Assembly (NCBI GenBank): GCA_015680685.1
Contig: MNCI01016273.1
Location: 247,433 to 311,432, forward strand
Source: Gnetum montanum
Lineage: Eukaryota > Streptophyta > Gnetopsida > Gnetales > Gnetaceae
Reading direction: 5' to 3'
Length of the DNA stretch: 64,000 nt
Position 1 is the first letter of the stretch. Each line of letters starts with the position of its first letter. This document shows, piece by piece, positions 24,901 through 36,844 of the stretch. Both the position numbers and the translations under genes were made by a program. The notes under the pieces were generated by a model, which saw nothing but the letters and a program-made list of their open reading frames with translations, was not told where the DNA came from and made no database searches.

Positions 24901-25430
24901 TATGTACTTGCTTATTTGTGCCTTTGTTGACACTATGTGATCAGCATTTGGCATCATTCGCATCTAACCTATAGGGAATGAAACATTTATGTATGCGATT
25001 ACTAAGCTAATTCTCTAGTAGGCAGAAACTGCTAGTATACATGCCTATTCAATCGAATGTGAGGTCCTACTCGATGTAAGGTAATATATATATTAGAGTG
25101 TAAATCAACATGTGGCATTGGTTAGTTATTAATAAATGGAATGGAAAGGCTATATTAGATTGATGCGAAATCATCTTACATGATAGGATTTCAATTAAGT
25201 ATATCATGGCTAGTTGTCTTGTGATCGGTTTACTATGGGTATAGTGTAAGTTGGGTGTGGATATATGTTCCATCTCTAGTGCTATGAATCCATTGCCTGG
25301 ACACTCATGTTAGTGTATGAACTACCAAAATACCATGATCATTAGTGGAACTATTTATCTAACTAACCATTGGATGCATAGAGTGGAATACTAAGTTTTG
25401 AGAGTTTTTCTTATAGAGAACCAAGGTAAC
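21931..25430. other. No recognisable gene
   Basis: ORFs at 22554-22784 (minus), 23852-24142 (minus), 24640-24828 (plus) and 25067-25273 (minus) have no motif I recognise. The reverse-complement copy of the dispersed 20-mer is at 23947-23966. Confidence 0.35.
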
Positions 25431-25449
25431 ATAGGGCTACATTATGGTT

Positions 25450-25890
25450 ACAATAAGCATCATAAAAAATGTGCACTTAGGGAACTCATGAAGTGAGTTA
25501 CCACATGACTACTGAGGTTATAATAAGCATCTTCATGAAATGTGCACTTACAATAAGCGTTTCTATGAAACGCTAAGGTTTTTGGATAAGAGTTTTTGTG
25601 AAACACACACTTACAATAAGCATTTCTGTGAAACATGCACAGCAGGAACTCACAAAGTGAGTTACCGCAACGAAAGTGAGAATTGACCAATGGGAGATTC
25701 CCTGTGACCACTACTATTATTGGTTACTATGCTACATTTCTGTGAAATGTGCATAAGATTCCTAAGCATTTCCATGAAATGTGCACGTTTTGGATAAGCA
25801 TTTCTGTGAAACACTAAGCCAGATGACAGAAAACAACACAAAAGTATGAAATGCACACAATGAGAATGAGTGAAGTGAGTTACCCCATTA
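25450..25890. repeat. Cluster of AAGCATTTCTGTGAAA repeats and GTGAGTT palindromes
   Basis: Direct repeats of the form TAAGCATTTCYGTGAAAYGTGCAC occur about six times between 25455 and 25815, separated by variable sequence. Among them are palindromic words at 25483-25499 and 25647-25663. The second is identical to one at 2496-2512. Fragments of ORF called through here are repeat-encoded. Confidence 0.6.
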
Positions 25891-26160
25891 CTCTAAAAGA
25901 ATAAGACATGGAAGTAACATCAATCAACCTACTTGTGTAGAAGTAAACCATATTCTTCAAGTAAAAAAAATATGAAATGAAGTATTATCAAAAGCATGTG
26001 TTTGTACATAAGTTTTATAGTTTTAACAAGTAGAATGTTTTTAAATTATGTAGAAATATTGCTTACCATTGAAAGGGAAAAAAGTTTGAATTTAGATTGT
26101 GGAGATGCTAAGAGATATAGTGTTTGTCCTTAACAGTTAAAATTAGGAAATGATAGCTCT

Positions 26161-26530
26161 CTTTTGACATGATGTTCCAAAGATCATGGTAATATTGTTG
26201 TGGATGGTATATCAAACAATTTTATAGGATATGACTTCTCAAATAAAAATGTTGATCAAAGATATTATTTTTATAGCCATGATGGAATTCAACATTTTCC
26301 AAATGCATACAAAAGTAAAAAAAAATCTTTGTATAATGCTAAGATTACTATGCTTGATGATGATAATGATCAAGATACTATTAAGAGATTTTTATGCAAA
26401 ATTGAAAAATTTCAAGCTTTTGATGAAAATGGAAAAGTTGGGTTTCAAGATTATAGTAAGTTATGGAAGGATGAGGGGTAGAAGTTTACATTTGGAATTA
26501 GTGATTTTGAATATGTCAGCATAGATTAAT
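26161..26530 (+). CDS. Unrecognised small ORF in AT-rich DNA
   Basis: A 93-residue open frame (from GTG/ATG-like positions near 26200) reads as an aspartate/lysine-rich, soluble-looking protein: YDFSNKNVDQRYYFYSHDG early and DNDQDTIKRFLCKIEKFQAF in the middle. After one TAG it continues in frame for about 15 codons (FTFGISDFEYVSID). I do not recognise the family. The surrounding DNA is very AT-rich, like the Helitron region downstream, so it could be part of an element cargo or chance. Confidence 0.25.
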
Positions 26531-29330
26531 TTTGTAAATTTTGATAAGACTATGAATGGCTTTGTTGTATTGAGTATCTAGATGATTTTGTTGTTGTTTT
26601 GTTATTTAATCTATGTAGAAATAGACACTGCTATTGTTAGAAGTTGAATGTATTGATAAATTATATTATTTTTAATAATGATTATTATATTATATAGATA
26701 TGTTAAGCAATGATATTTTGGTTGGTTTGCGAGAACTATGGTCTATTAGTTTTATTTACAATGTCTTGCAAGTTGCAAAGCTTAATATTTAATAGTGTTT
26801 TATCAATTCTCTTTGTCGAACCATTTCTCTCTATTTCACCCTATGAAAAGAAATCCATTTATTAACATCATGATTGTGTATAAACTTGTTACTCATCTAT
26901 TTTATATCACAATCATTGCTTTTCATAGTAGACTAGTTAAAGACTTTTATGCTTTATTGAGAAGTATGTTTAAAGATTAAATCACTTCTAAGAACATACA
27001 GTTATTTTAAGTAAAATGATAGATAAATCAACAAACAAGTTCTTTATTCATTAGGATCTAGATACAAAATGTTCACAGTTAGTACTATTTCTCTTCTTTT
27101 TATTTTTTAAAGTAGCTCGATCCTTGTTTCTATGCTTCTCTATTTTGGACTTTGACTTTTCTATGACAATGAATTTCTCTCTTGGTTTATAGTAGCAAAT
27201 TTATTTCAAGCCAAAACCTATGGAGAATACCTAAGCATCAATGGTAGTAAATTATGTTTTTTTGAGGTCATTTGTTTCTAAAAAATAAACAAAATGAATG
27301 CTCAGCTTACAAAGGATTAGGACATGGGTTAATATTTTTTGGTAGCTTATAGTTTTTTCAGATAATTTGCATGGGAAGGTTGAATAATAGGGGGTAAGAA
27401 CTTGCCACTAGTAATAACTAGTTTTGTAATTATCAGTAACAAATTTAATGAGTTACTTTGTTAAACTATTAAAAACTTATTTTCATGACATAGCTAGTGT
27501 TGTGAGGATGATATATTTCAAGCAAATCATAGTGGGTTCAGCCATTTTTCAACATTTTTCTCTTTCTTGGCTCTGGTTAGGCATTTTTCTTCATTATTTT
27601 GCTTGAATGCTATCCTCAACCATTCTTCATTAGCTTATGGGGTAAAGAAATATTGAATTGATTAATTTATTTTTTACATCTGTTGCTATTGATGTGTTAT
27701 AAATGCTCAGAAAGATATTATTTGACATTGATTCCTTTCTATTATCCATTTAATGTTGTTGTATGCTCAGGATTAGAATGGATGAGGGAAGAAAAAATAA
27801 ATAAATATGATGTAATGACTTTGTTGCAAAGAAACTTAGAATAATTCTAGAAGGATATGCATTACTTGTTACTACAATTTTTATAGATTGCTTGCTTTAT
27901 TAATGTTTCCTAAGTAGCAACTTTAATAATAATGTATCACATTAAATAATCATTTGGTTACTTGTTGTTGCCTCCTATTCTTTAACATTCCTTCAAAAAT
28001 TACTCAAGTTAGCATTGTCATCATAAGGAGTACATGGCATGATAAATTGTTATCCTAAGAAGGCTTGATTCATATGAATGATGAAAGTAGTGAACATGAA
28101 TTTGTTATTTGAATATTTTAAATAAAGTTACAAATTTCTTAATTTTTTGAAAGAAAGTGTATTCTATTAGTGGAATGCCTCCTGAAATTTTGGAATAATT
28201 AATTGTGTAAATTGAAATGAATAAACTAATTTAGACTTATTTATCTCATTTTGACGTTATGCTACAAATTTCCTAAGGCGACTTTTGATGAGATCTTTAA
28301 GTGCAACAACACTGGTATGTTTTCTTCTGTTAGCTATTTATTGGCTCTACATATCAATATTTGAAAGCAAGAAGTAGCAATTTAATTTTTGTTTGTTAAA
28401 ACTATAGTCTTATATAGCAACTTTGGTTCTAAATATGCATAGGATAATAAATATAACATTTCATTGATAACAGTAATAATAGTAAATGCTATTAAAAATT
28501 CATTTATTCAATGAGATAACAATAATTTTCATAATTGTATTTTTTCCAAATCTAAAGTCTGATATAAAACATTTCAATCATGGTTGTAAATGTCACATAA
28601 TACAATTACATAATGCTCTCTTAAACAAAATTTCTAGTAATACAATGTTGCTTCCAAATACTATGTAGCATTTAAAAGAGCTTATAGCAAGTAGAAGAAT
28701 TTATTTGTAAATAAAAAAGATATGTGCTAGTAGTACACTATTTGAAATAATGTATAAAAAATGTACAAAAATTTCTCAAATAAAATAGATAAAAACCTTA
28801 CTTTATTATTTAGATGATGATCTTTGTAACTCAAATGTTATTTTTTCAATGTTGGAAAACTATTATATAGTTTCCTTTATTGGATGGAGTTCCCTTATAT
28901 AATGTACATTGTACCATTTTTCTTCTACTTCTATAAACACTGATATACTGACATAAATTTCGAACTCAAATAGCCACCAAGAAACATTATCAAGTATTTC
29001 TTGAAAGCTTTGAAGGTCATTTTCTTGCAAAACATGCACATGTTGAATATATAGTTTATATTTAAATTGTCTTACATAATTAACAAAAGTACTTGTTTTA
29101 ATTTTAAGTCATGGCTTTCATGTCCCAATAATGTTTTAGCCTCATTATATATTGTTATCAATGTTTGTGTGATATCATTCACCAGTTTCACATCGAACAG
29201 ATACTTGTTTCATAAAATATAAGTTATAAATACGAGTAATTATTGAAATTTTATTTTATTAAATTGTAAATCCATATACACTAATTTACCATAATTGATA
29301 ATTTTCATGTTTTATGCCATAGGTAATATA
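26531..29330. other. AT-rich stretch without recognisable gene
   Basis: Very AT-rich. No domain was recognised. It lies on the 3' side of the minus-strand Helitron coding region and may include the Helitron 3' part, but I could not locate a CTRR terminus with a hairpin. Confidence 0.35.
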
Positions 29331-29334
29331 GTTA

Positions 29335-30620
29335 TAAAATATTTTTTCTTATCCTTCTTTTGAGCTTCTTCAGAAGCCTTAGCACAACATCTACATCTTG
29401 AACAAGCTATATACTATAAATCCCTCATGGTTGATATGCTAACTATATAGGTAGCTACAATAAAATTAACCTATAAAAATATTTCAATTATATTTATTAT
29501 ATAAATTTTAAAAAATAAATTTTTTATTGACATGACATACATTAATAATATGAATAGATTGATTCAGTTCGTGTAATGTCAAAGAAAATAAGTTTAGTAA
29601 ATTTAAATAATTAACCATTTTACTTTTGAAATAAAATTACTTACCATTCTTGCAATTTTCATGTTTTTAGAGTGTTGGGATTGATGATAACACCATTGTC
29701 ATTGGATTTTGTTACACTTTTTTAGAGAAGTCTCTTACATAAACATTAGAAAGCATTACAACTGGAGATGATGTTGTGTCTTTTTTAATCATTCCATACA
29801 GCTTTTCCCCTTCTACAATTACTAAATGCCTCCATTATCTTACAATTGTAGGCTCATGATTACTACAATCATAATACAAATGTAAGTCTATAGTTATATA
29901 ACTTCAACATATTTATATTATAATGAAATAAGAAATATTTTCTTACCTTGGATCTAGTATCTCTAATTATCTCCTTTCAATTATTTTATCATTTACATCT
30001 CTTTTTAATATATTGATTAGCAATATTCCTACTACTATTCCAATTAGATCTATAAATGTTAAAAAACAAAGGTTAGTTATGAAAAAAATAATTAACAATT
30101 CTAAAACATTACCTAGTTTCTCTTATGAGTTGATATAAGAGTCTAGGTTTCTGAGCTTGATGAAAGTATACTTATACTCTAGAATTTTATTAACCATCTA
30201 ATCTATTTGGTGGATTTTTGAGAATCTGTTTAATACCATTTCATAATCACATTTTTTAATTAAATATTATGTTTTTTCTTTGATTTTTTCCTTCATGAAT
30301 ATGATATACATTCTCTATATGTAAATTAGCATTTGTTATCTTTGTATCTTCATTGTAGGCTATAACTTGCATAACAAATTCCTATCAAAAGTAATGAGTT
30401 AGTAGCTATTAATATTTAAATAAATTGCAACAAGAATAGACATAAATAATTGAAATTGGTACCGAAGCATCCATTACTTAATAATTTTGTACTTTTTTAC
30501 CATCTTTAATATTTCTAAATGGTTTCATACCAATTTCATATGTTACATGAACTTCACAAACCCAATTTTTGTTGATCAAGAATAGATAATGGCATCTAAC
30601 TAAGTGTAATAGCCATGAAG
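29335..30620 (-). pseudogene. RPA1-like OB-fold region of a Helitron, copy 1
   Basis: The minus strand is homologous along its length to 41165-42475. In the second copy the better open frame reads VEGKIIYGMIQKDTT and FYGKYFFQKS, resembling the OB-fold of replication protein A-like proteins carried by plant Helitrons. Those bind single-stranded DNA. This copy lies directly after the helicase C-terminus (30.9 kb), the position expected for an RPA gene in a plant Helitron. Stops and frame changes make it non-functional, and intron-like AT-rich spacers separate the blocks. Confidence 0.45.
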
Positions 30621-30879
30621 TTAATTGAAACTATGTTATTCACATAATATTAGTTTTTTTCATAGAATACATAAATAAAAATCATTTATATTAACTAATA
30701 TTTATTTCTAAAATTTACAATATCATAAATGAATTATTCAAAATTGTACCTATCACTATATGTAGAATTACAAGTGCTTCTTTCTGAAAAATTCTTTAGA
30801 TGATTTTCTTCATTTATTTTTCTTTAGGCTAATTTTGATTTGTTCATTTTTTTCATACTGGTAATAAGTAATTACATGG

Positions 30880-31229
30880 TAAATTTATAATCATGATAAT
30901 GATCTAACGTGAGAAAGTGCTACATAGACTAATCCAAGTTGTTGCATATGTGTAATATCAACAACAACTTTGTCAAGTGTCATGCTTTGTGATTTATGTA
31001 TTATAAGTGCCCATGCTAGTTTTAATGGTAATTTTTTTTGAACCAAATTGTAGTGGCATTATCGAAACTATTTGCTTTGAAGAAGACATAAATGATGGAC
31101 TAGTATAGTTTGGAAAATTATCAATACTAAATATGGTGATGTCGGTTGCTTTGTTTAATTGCTATAAAATATATCTATAATAGTTCTAGTTGTTCCATTT
31201 ACCAAATCATAACAAGTAGATATATTTAC
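30880..31229 (-). pseudogene. Helitron Pif1-like helicase, C-terminal part
   Basis: Minus strand: VNISTCYDLVNGTTRTII near 31180-31229, then after a frame change LAWALIIHKSQSMTLDKVVV and QQLGLVYVALSHVRSL (about 30900-31020). These are the last conserved motifs of Pif1-family helicases: 'VNG.RG', 'AFAlTIHKsQG.TLd', 'YVALSRvr'. The frame continues exactly from the fragment at 37610 once the intervening retrotransposon is set aside. The enzyme would unwind DNA for rolling-circle transposition. Confidence 0.8.
31225..31229. other. Target-site duplication, left copy
   Basis: TTTAC directly before the 5' LTR; the same five bases follow the 3' LTR at 37610-37614. Confidence 0.85.
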
Positions 31230-32075
31230 TAATGGGAAGTGATATCACGTCCGCTGCGATATCGCATCTCCCACGATATCACGTACACGATATCACGTCT
31301 TCCATGTGATATCACGTACGTGATATCACAGTCCACCGCAATGTCTATAAATAAGAAGTGGCTCTCCCTTGTTAAGCATAGATAGTTTAGATTGTAGTGA
31401 AACTCTGGTAGTTTTATCTCTCCAGAGTTAGATTATTTTTCTGTGTATGCCTACAGTCTGGTGAATGTAATTATATGGCATTCTTTATTTGAGTGTGACA
31501 TACTTGGACGTGCACATGACCGGCAATAAATATCGAGATTACTTCATCATTGCAGCATTCACTTTGTTATTTATTTGTTTATTTATTTAATGTTATTTAC
31601 TATTTTCTCTCTCACCCTTAAACTCCTAGAACGTAGAATGAGTACGACTTGATTACGAGCATTTAAGTGTGACTACTTGGTATTTCAGTGGCGTACCTAG
31701 GATTTGCACTTCGTAATCCTAGTGGTAGTCAAGCACAAAGTCCAAGATGTGTACGGATGATTAATGAATCAGCTGCTCATCGCACTTATGCTAGATTAGA
31801 TTCTCTTACCCTTTTCCTCCTAGCTTAGCTTAGTTAATATTATTTTCCATTGTCTCAGGAGTAGCGTTAGATTTAGGAACACATCATACACCTCACTCTA
31901 TACTAAACCATATGTGATAAATATAAATACTAGTTTAGGTGGGAAGAAAGCAAACTGCGACCTAAGGTTAATGATCTAGGTGCCACAACTAGTTCATCTG
32001 CGGAGTTCGACCGGATCGTGCATGAAAATGTTCATATTCGTATGGTTGAGTGTAAGGGTATCTCACCACTCATCA
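31230..32075 (+). repeat. 5' LTR of the gag-only element
   Basis: Begins TAATGGG (the 3' LTR has the canonical TGATGGG) and ends CATCA. A TATA box (TATAAATA) is at 31345-31352. U3 carries an array of GATATC palindromes at 31240-31330 that the 3' LTR lacks. Confidence 0.85.
31240..31330. promoter_or_regulatory. Array of GATATC/ACGT palindromes in the LTR U3
   Basis: Five GATATC copies within 90 bases, mostly set as GATATCACGT or ACGTGATATC, directly upstream of the LTR TATA box. Paired copies form near-perfect palindromes with ACGT cores, which are typical bZIP contacts. The related LTR at 61402-62229 has a similar array (62160-62225), so it belonged to the ancestral promoter. Confidence 0.5.
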
Positions 32076-32076
32076 T

Positions 32077-32095
32077 TGGCATCGTTGCCGAGGAT
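32077..32095 (+). other. Primer binding site (tRNA-Asp type)
   Basis: TGGCATCGTTGCCGAGGAT, two bases after the LTR, matches the complement of the plant tRNA-Asp 3' end at 16 of 19 positions. Athila-type gypsy elements use the same primer. Confidence 0.7.
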
Positions 32096-32248
32096 GGTGC
32101 TAGTTATCTAGATTAGTTATATCATACAAGGTCGTTGTAAAGGAATTAACGATATATCTCTTAGAAAATAATAATAATATAATTATTAAAAGTCACACGT
32201 AATTCACACATAACTTCATAATCATACCTCTCCTACAAAACTACAATA

Positions 32249-34210
32249 ATGCCACACTTAGTGAGGAAATTCATTGAAGAACCGATGAATTATATGATAA
32301 TGAATATGGGAGTACGCAATCTGAGGTGGGGGTTTCTTATAAACATGAATGAAAGCAACATCATCCACACACACTAAAGCATAACTTACCTGATGACGAT
32401 GAACCCCCACTGGCCACTACAAGCTTAACGCAAATACAGGAGGCTATTCAAATCTCACGTAGGCATCGTAAAGAGAGCCGTCTACCCAGGCTCAATTTAA
32501 ATAAGTTTCACAAATTTTCAAGAGGCTATGATTTAGACCCGTATCAACATTTACAAGCCTTATACGATGCCTGCACATGGAATAACATTGATAATGGATG
32601 GAGAAAACTTGAGACCTTTCCCATGACACTCGTTGGCCAAGCAAAAGTATGGTATAGATTGTTAAAACCAAATTCAATACGACGTTGGTCAACAATGGTA
32701 GAATTCTTTAATGAAAAATATCAAACCTACGCAAGAGTGTCAGCCTTGAGGAAACAAATCTAAGGATGGAAACAAGCACAACATGAACCCTTGGACATGG
32801 CCTTAGAAAGATATTATGCACTATTAAACAACTGTCTAGGCCATGGGTTTTCTGAGGAAAGGCTAATGTACCATATTATTGATGGGCTACGTAATGAAAC
32901 AAGAGAGACCTTAGGAATATATGCCCAAGGTCAACTATACGAACTACGAATCCATCAAGTCCAAGAGCTTATTAAGTGGGTAGCAAAAGAATAAGTAGAA
33001 ATAGCTAGATGGGAGAGTGTTGAAAAACATCAACGGGACCAAAATTTCAACTTAACAAAGGTCCGTGATCATAACAAGGAGAAATCAACTAATCTCAAGG
33101 TAGAAACATCATCTTTTCCAATACAATAATCATTAGAAGAAGCTGAGGGAAAGATCAATAAGATGTTGGAATGGTTGTATCAAAAGTGTGGAGAATTTAT
33201 CAACACCATTGCAGATAGAGTTTTGACAACCCAAGAAGCAGGATGAAACATTAAACATTCGGAGAAAAATAATGAAGGAAATAAGTGCTCAACTACTAAT
33301 CATACATATGAATGCAACATATGCATGTACAATGACCCCAAGGGCCAATGCCCAATATTTTTACATTTACAGGAGCATTGGGGAAATACACTACATCCAG
33401 AGTTCATATAGAAATACTGTGTTCGATCACAGTGGAAACAATCCCAGTTGTGGGGAAAACCATCCCTACACTAGAGGCACCCTTCATATTATTCTAATCC
33501 AAACACTTATCAAGTTCAAAACCCTATTTCTCCAACTGGTCCAACATACTTTATCTCACCACAATACCATTCTCCTCAATACTATCAACCCATGCCTCCA
33601 ACACAACCACCACCTTGTGCATCTTATATTCCTCCTAACTTTCAACATTCTCATTCTTCTCCTTCTTCCATAGTGCCACCGATTGTTCCTAAGGTATCTG
33701 TACCATAGCAACAACCCACAAATAACACTTGTGCTAATACTTCCAATAGCAGTGGGAAACCTCAGCAGCATCAAAAGTGACCCTTCTTTAAACATGGTCA
33801 TAATAAGGGACAACATAATTCAGAGGCCACTGCATCTTCCAACTCAACACAAGTCCTACACTGTGGTGCACCCTTACCTTCAAACCCAACGCCTCATGTA
33901 ACTTTATCAGGGTCACCAACTAACACTCCAACAACTATGCGGACCAATGAACACAACCATGGGAGGCATCATCCTAATCCTTGCATACCATCTAACGGTC
34001 ACAAACATCATAGTGGGTCAACTCGTTATCCAGGAACTACATCGTACAAAGTGCCCCACTATGCTTACTATAATCAAGTGTGTGAACCCTGAGGGGATAA
34101 GTATGGCCAAGCCCCAATAATTCCAACATGCAAGGATCCTCATCTTTCATTTATTAATCCTTGCAATCCTCAGCTATTTTGTTATGGGGGATACCCCCCA
34201 TTCTAATAAC
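32249..34210 (+). pseudogene. Gag of the gag-only LTR element
   Basis: A plant retrotransposon gag (capsid) domain is readable in one frame from about 32461 to 33120 with a few stops (for example TAA at 32761). It includes LPRLNLNKFHKFSRGYDLDP, LVGQAKVWYRLL and, in the open stretch 32791-32994, RYYALLNNCLGHGFSEERLM. The 'W..F...F...L.G.A..W...L.p.SI..W..m...F..kY' arrangement is that of the Athila-like Retrotrans_gag family. The C-terminal third (33480-34200) is rich in proline, glutamine, histidine and tyrosine. The protein would have formed the particle in which the RNA is copied. A likely start is the ATG at 32249, with a frame change before the conserved part. Confidence 0.7.
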
Positions 34211-36060
34211 AAGCAAGATTAATAAATATTTTTCATTTTCTTTAATTTTTCAACTTTTTATTTTATCTTTTTGTGATTTTATGTTTTTATCTTTTTACGT
34301 TTTTTGTAAGTAATCTCATCTACGAATAAAACACTCATGTGGATCGTTGGTTGAGGTATGTTATCGTGTCTCGAGTGATCAATTATTTGGAACATTGAGC
34401 CCATTACATCCACCCATCCATTCTACAAATAAGAGGGTCTATTCAAGGATACAATGATATTCTTGACATTTTTAAAACTTAAAATTAATTTTGTGTTCAT
34501 TGTACCCAGAATGAAGAAGGATGGACCAAGAGGGAATGATTAAGGTGTGACATCAAGGGAACTTGTGGATTCTCTTTGGTGACGTCTGTGGGAGTTATCA
34601 TGCAATGTGGTTGTACTAAGATCCTTGTAGATCTAATGAAAAATAGGAGTAAGAGTAATCAAAAGGGCACTCGAAAATCAAATGTTGTTCTAGGGGGTTC
34701 CACTAGAAAGACATGCACCCATGCTTGAAGGTTGGCAGCTTCTTTGGATTTAGTAAAGTTCAAAAGAAAGAAGAAGAAAGAAAAAAAAGAGAAAAACGAA
34801 GTGCCACAAAACAAAAGCAATCACTCCTCCCTTGAACTAAATTCCAAGTGATCGTACACCTTGTTGTTATGGTACTCTCATAGTTGCTCATCATGGGATG
34901 AAATAATGTGATGTCACTGTTTAGAGGAATGGACTTGGTCCTGATCTTGGAATGACAAGTTAATAACACGTTAATCATGCTTTACACGCAGGATTCACTT
35001 TGCCCTGGGTCAGTTACATCATGTCCCAATCTCTACGATCCCTTTCTATAGTTCTTCTCATCTCACTATTCATGTAATTGTAGCTCGTGTCTTGTATAGC
35101 ATAGAATTTTCATCTCATTCTGGTGATATTTACATGTATGTGTTTTATGGAGTTAGTGTGGATTACATTTAACCCTTCTAGTGCCCATGGACACTTTAAG
35201 TGTGGTTACACAAGGGCATTATAGGTTGGAACCTGCTTTGGGGAGGATCCACTTGTGTAATCTTTTGTAATTTTCACTTATCACACAGCTCAAACACACC
35301 ATTTATTACCCTAACGTATTATTCATGATATTCTTTCCCTTATTACTATCCCTCTAATTCAATGTTCCTATGAATCATTACATCGCCTTTTTCTCTACCA
35401 TCTGAGGTCCTTATTGATAACTTCCACACCATCATAATTTTCATGCCTTCAGAACTAGTTGAATTAGCCTGGAACTCTATAACAATCATCCAGATGTCCT
35501 TAGTTTACATCGTTTAATTTCAAAAGAAATATTAAAAATTCAGTACATTCTCTAAGTTCCCTAACTTGGATGAAAATATATATACATGACCTCCCTGCAA
35601 CACTTACCATCATTTTCCACTATTCACACGGGGGAGTTTTTCAAATTTTTTCTCTACAACTTGTGATTGTGAGACCCTTGCTCATATCCATAACTTGCTC
35701 ACTAATACTTCGATTTTCATTCTGTTTGAACCTACTTGAACCTGGAGTGTGTAGCTTAGTCATGGGGGAGGGGGCACATGCCAAATAGCGCATAAATTTT
35801 TTGAAATTCATCATCATTCGAAGGACATATTTAAGGGTAATTAGTTCTAAAATTAAGAATAAAATGTGTCAAAAACAATTTCATCCCCTTAGCTATACCA
35901 GAAAATTAAACTTGGAAACCACCTAAGCAAAGAGGACTCAACACTATAATCTGTTGTGGACATGTTCTTCCAATAATTAACATCACACAGAAATAAAGTA
36001 AATATATTAAGGCAAGCAGTAAGGTGTAACCTAACTTTGGTAACAACCTTACTAACGATT
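34211..36060 (+). other. Non-coding interior of the gag-only element
   Basis: No pol. It shares patches with 52206-52800 of the related element: GGATCCACTTG near 35240, and CATGGGGG..CACA near 35760 and 52730. It is therefore a conserved untranslated spacer between gag and the extra ORF rather than random insertion. Confidence 0.55.
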
Positions 36061-36594
36061 GGTCCCATGTGATTGCAGATGGCCCTGAAATGTAGACAAC
36101 AGGAAGGTCCTGCTCAAGGTGCGATCGAACAATCTTAGAGAGGTGGAAGACAAGATCCTACCGGACAACATGCAAAACAGGAGGAAAAATCATTCAATGT
36201 TCTTCAAGAAGATCCTCCTACCGTACTGTCCAGGCAAGCAGAAGTAGGGGATACCCTCTCTGAAAGTGGTGCCTAGTACTTAGGGGAAATGTACCAATTT
36301 TGACATAATAAAGAAGAAGGAACCATGGTTAACAAGTGTGGTGTGACTGTTAACTTCTCTGTTCAAGACATTTTGGAAGTATTAAACCTTCCGAATACAG
36401 GGCCAAAGGTTGCTCAGAACCACTTGGACACTTTTAGAACTGAGCAACTTAATAAACTATTGACAGAGAATGAAAGGGTGGGAAAAGAAAAAGAGAAGGT
36501 TGATTGGGATGCATCTATGGCACAAGCACAAACTTACGCACATGCCAAGGCACTCAAGGCCTTACAAGAGGAGAAAATCCAAGCCATACTTTGA
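36061..36594 (+). pseudogene. Extra coiled-coil ORF, internally deleted
   Basis: The open stretch 36325-36594 gives a helical, charged segment: DTFRTEQLNKLLTENERV, then AQTYAHAKALKALQEEKIQA. It matches the relative at the right edge (FRIEQLTKLTTENRV, AQTHAHLKAFKALEEENK). In that copy about 840 more bases of coiled-coil follow before EEKLQAILQ. Here the two ends are fused at the EEK codons, so the middle has been lost. Its function is unknown; coiled-coil extra ORFs before the 3' LTR are common in Athila/Tat-like elements. Confidence 0.6.
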
Positions 36595-36832
36595 TGCCAT
36601 CAAATTCTAAGACTTGGAGTGCAAGAAAAGGGAAAGACACCTATGGAGGATCCACTGCCACCAAGAACTACATGAGTTCCACCATTTGTAATCATAATAG
36701 TTTCTTTTTTGTTTTGTCTCACTCCACACTGCAGCATGAATCCATTCTAGTTAGTCAATAATCCCATACCTATCCACTATGTAATCAATGGAGCTTGTTC
36801 TCCTTGTAACTCGAGGATGAGTTTTTTATTCA

Positions 36833-36844
36833 GTCGTGGGGGTA
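36833..36844 (+). other. Polypurine tract
   Basis: GTCGTGGGGGTA lies immediately before the 3' LTR. The same sequence in reverse complement borders the related LTR at 62230-62241. Confidence 0.7.

Noticed and set aside
25450-25890. CRISPR-like regular repeats
   Set aside because: Spacers vary in length, repeats are diverged, and the window is clearly eukaryotic.
33556-33816. 86-codon minus-strand ORF rich in arginine
   Set aside because: Antisense shadow of the proline/glutamine-rich gag tail.
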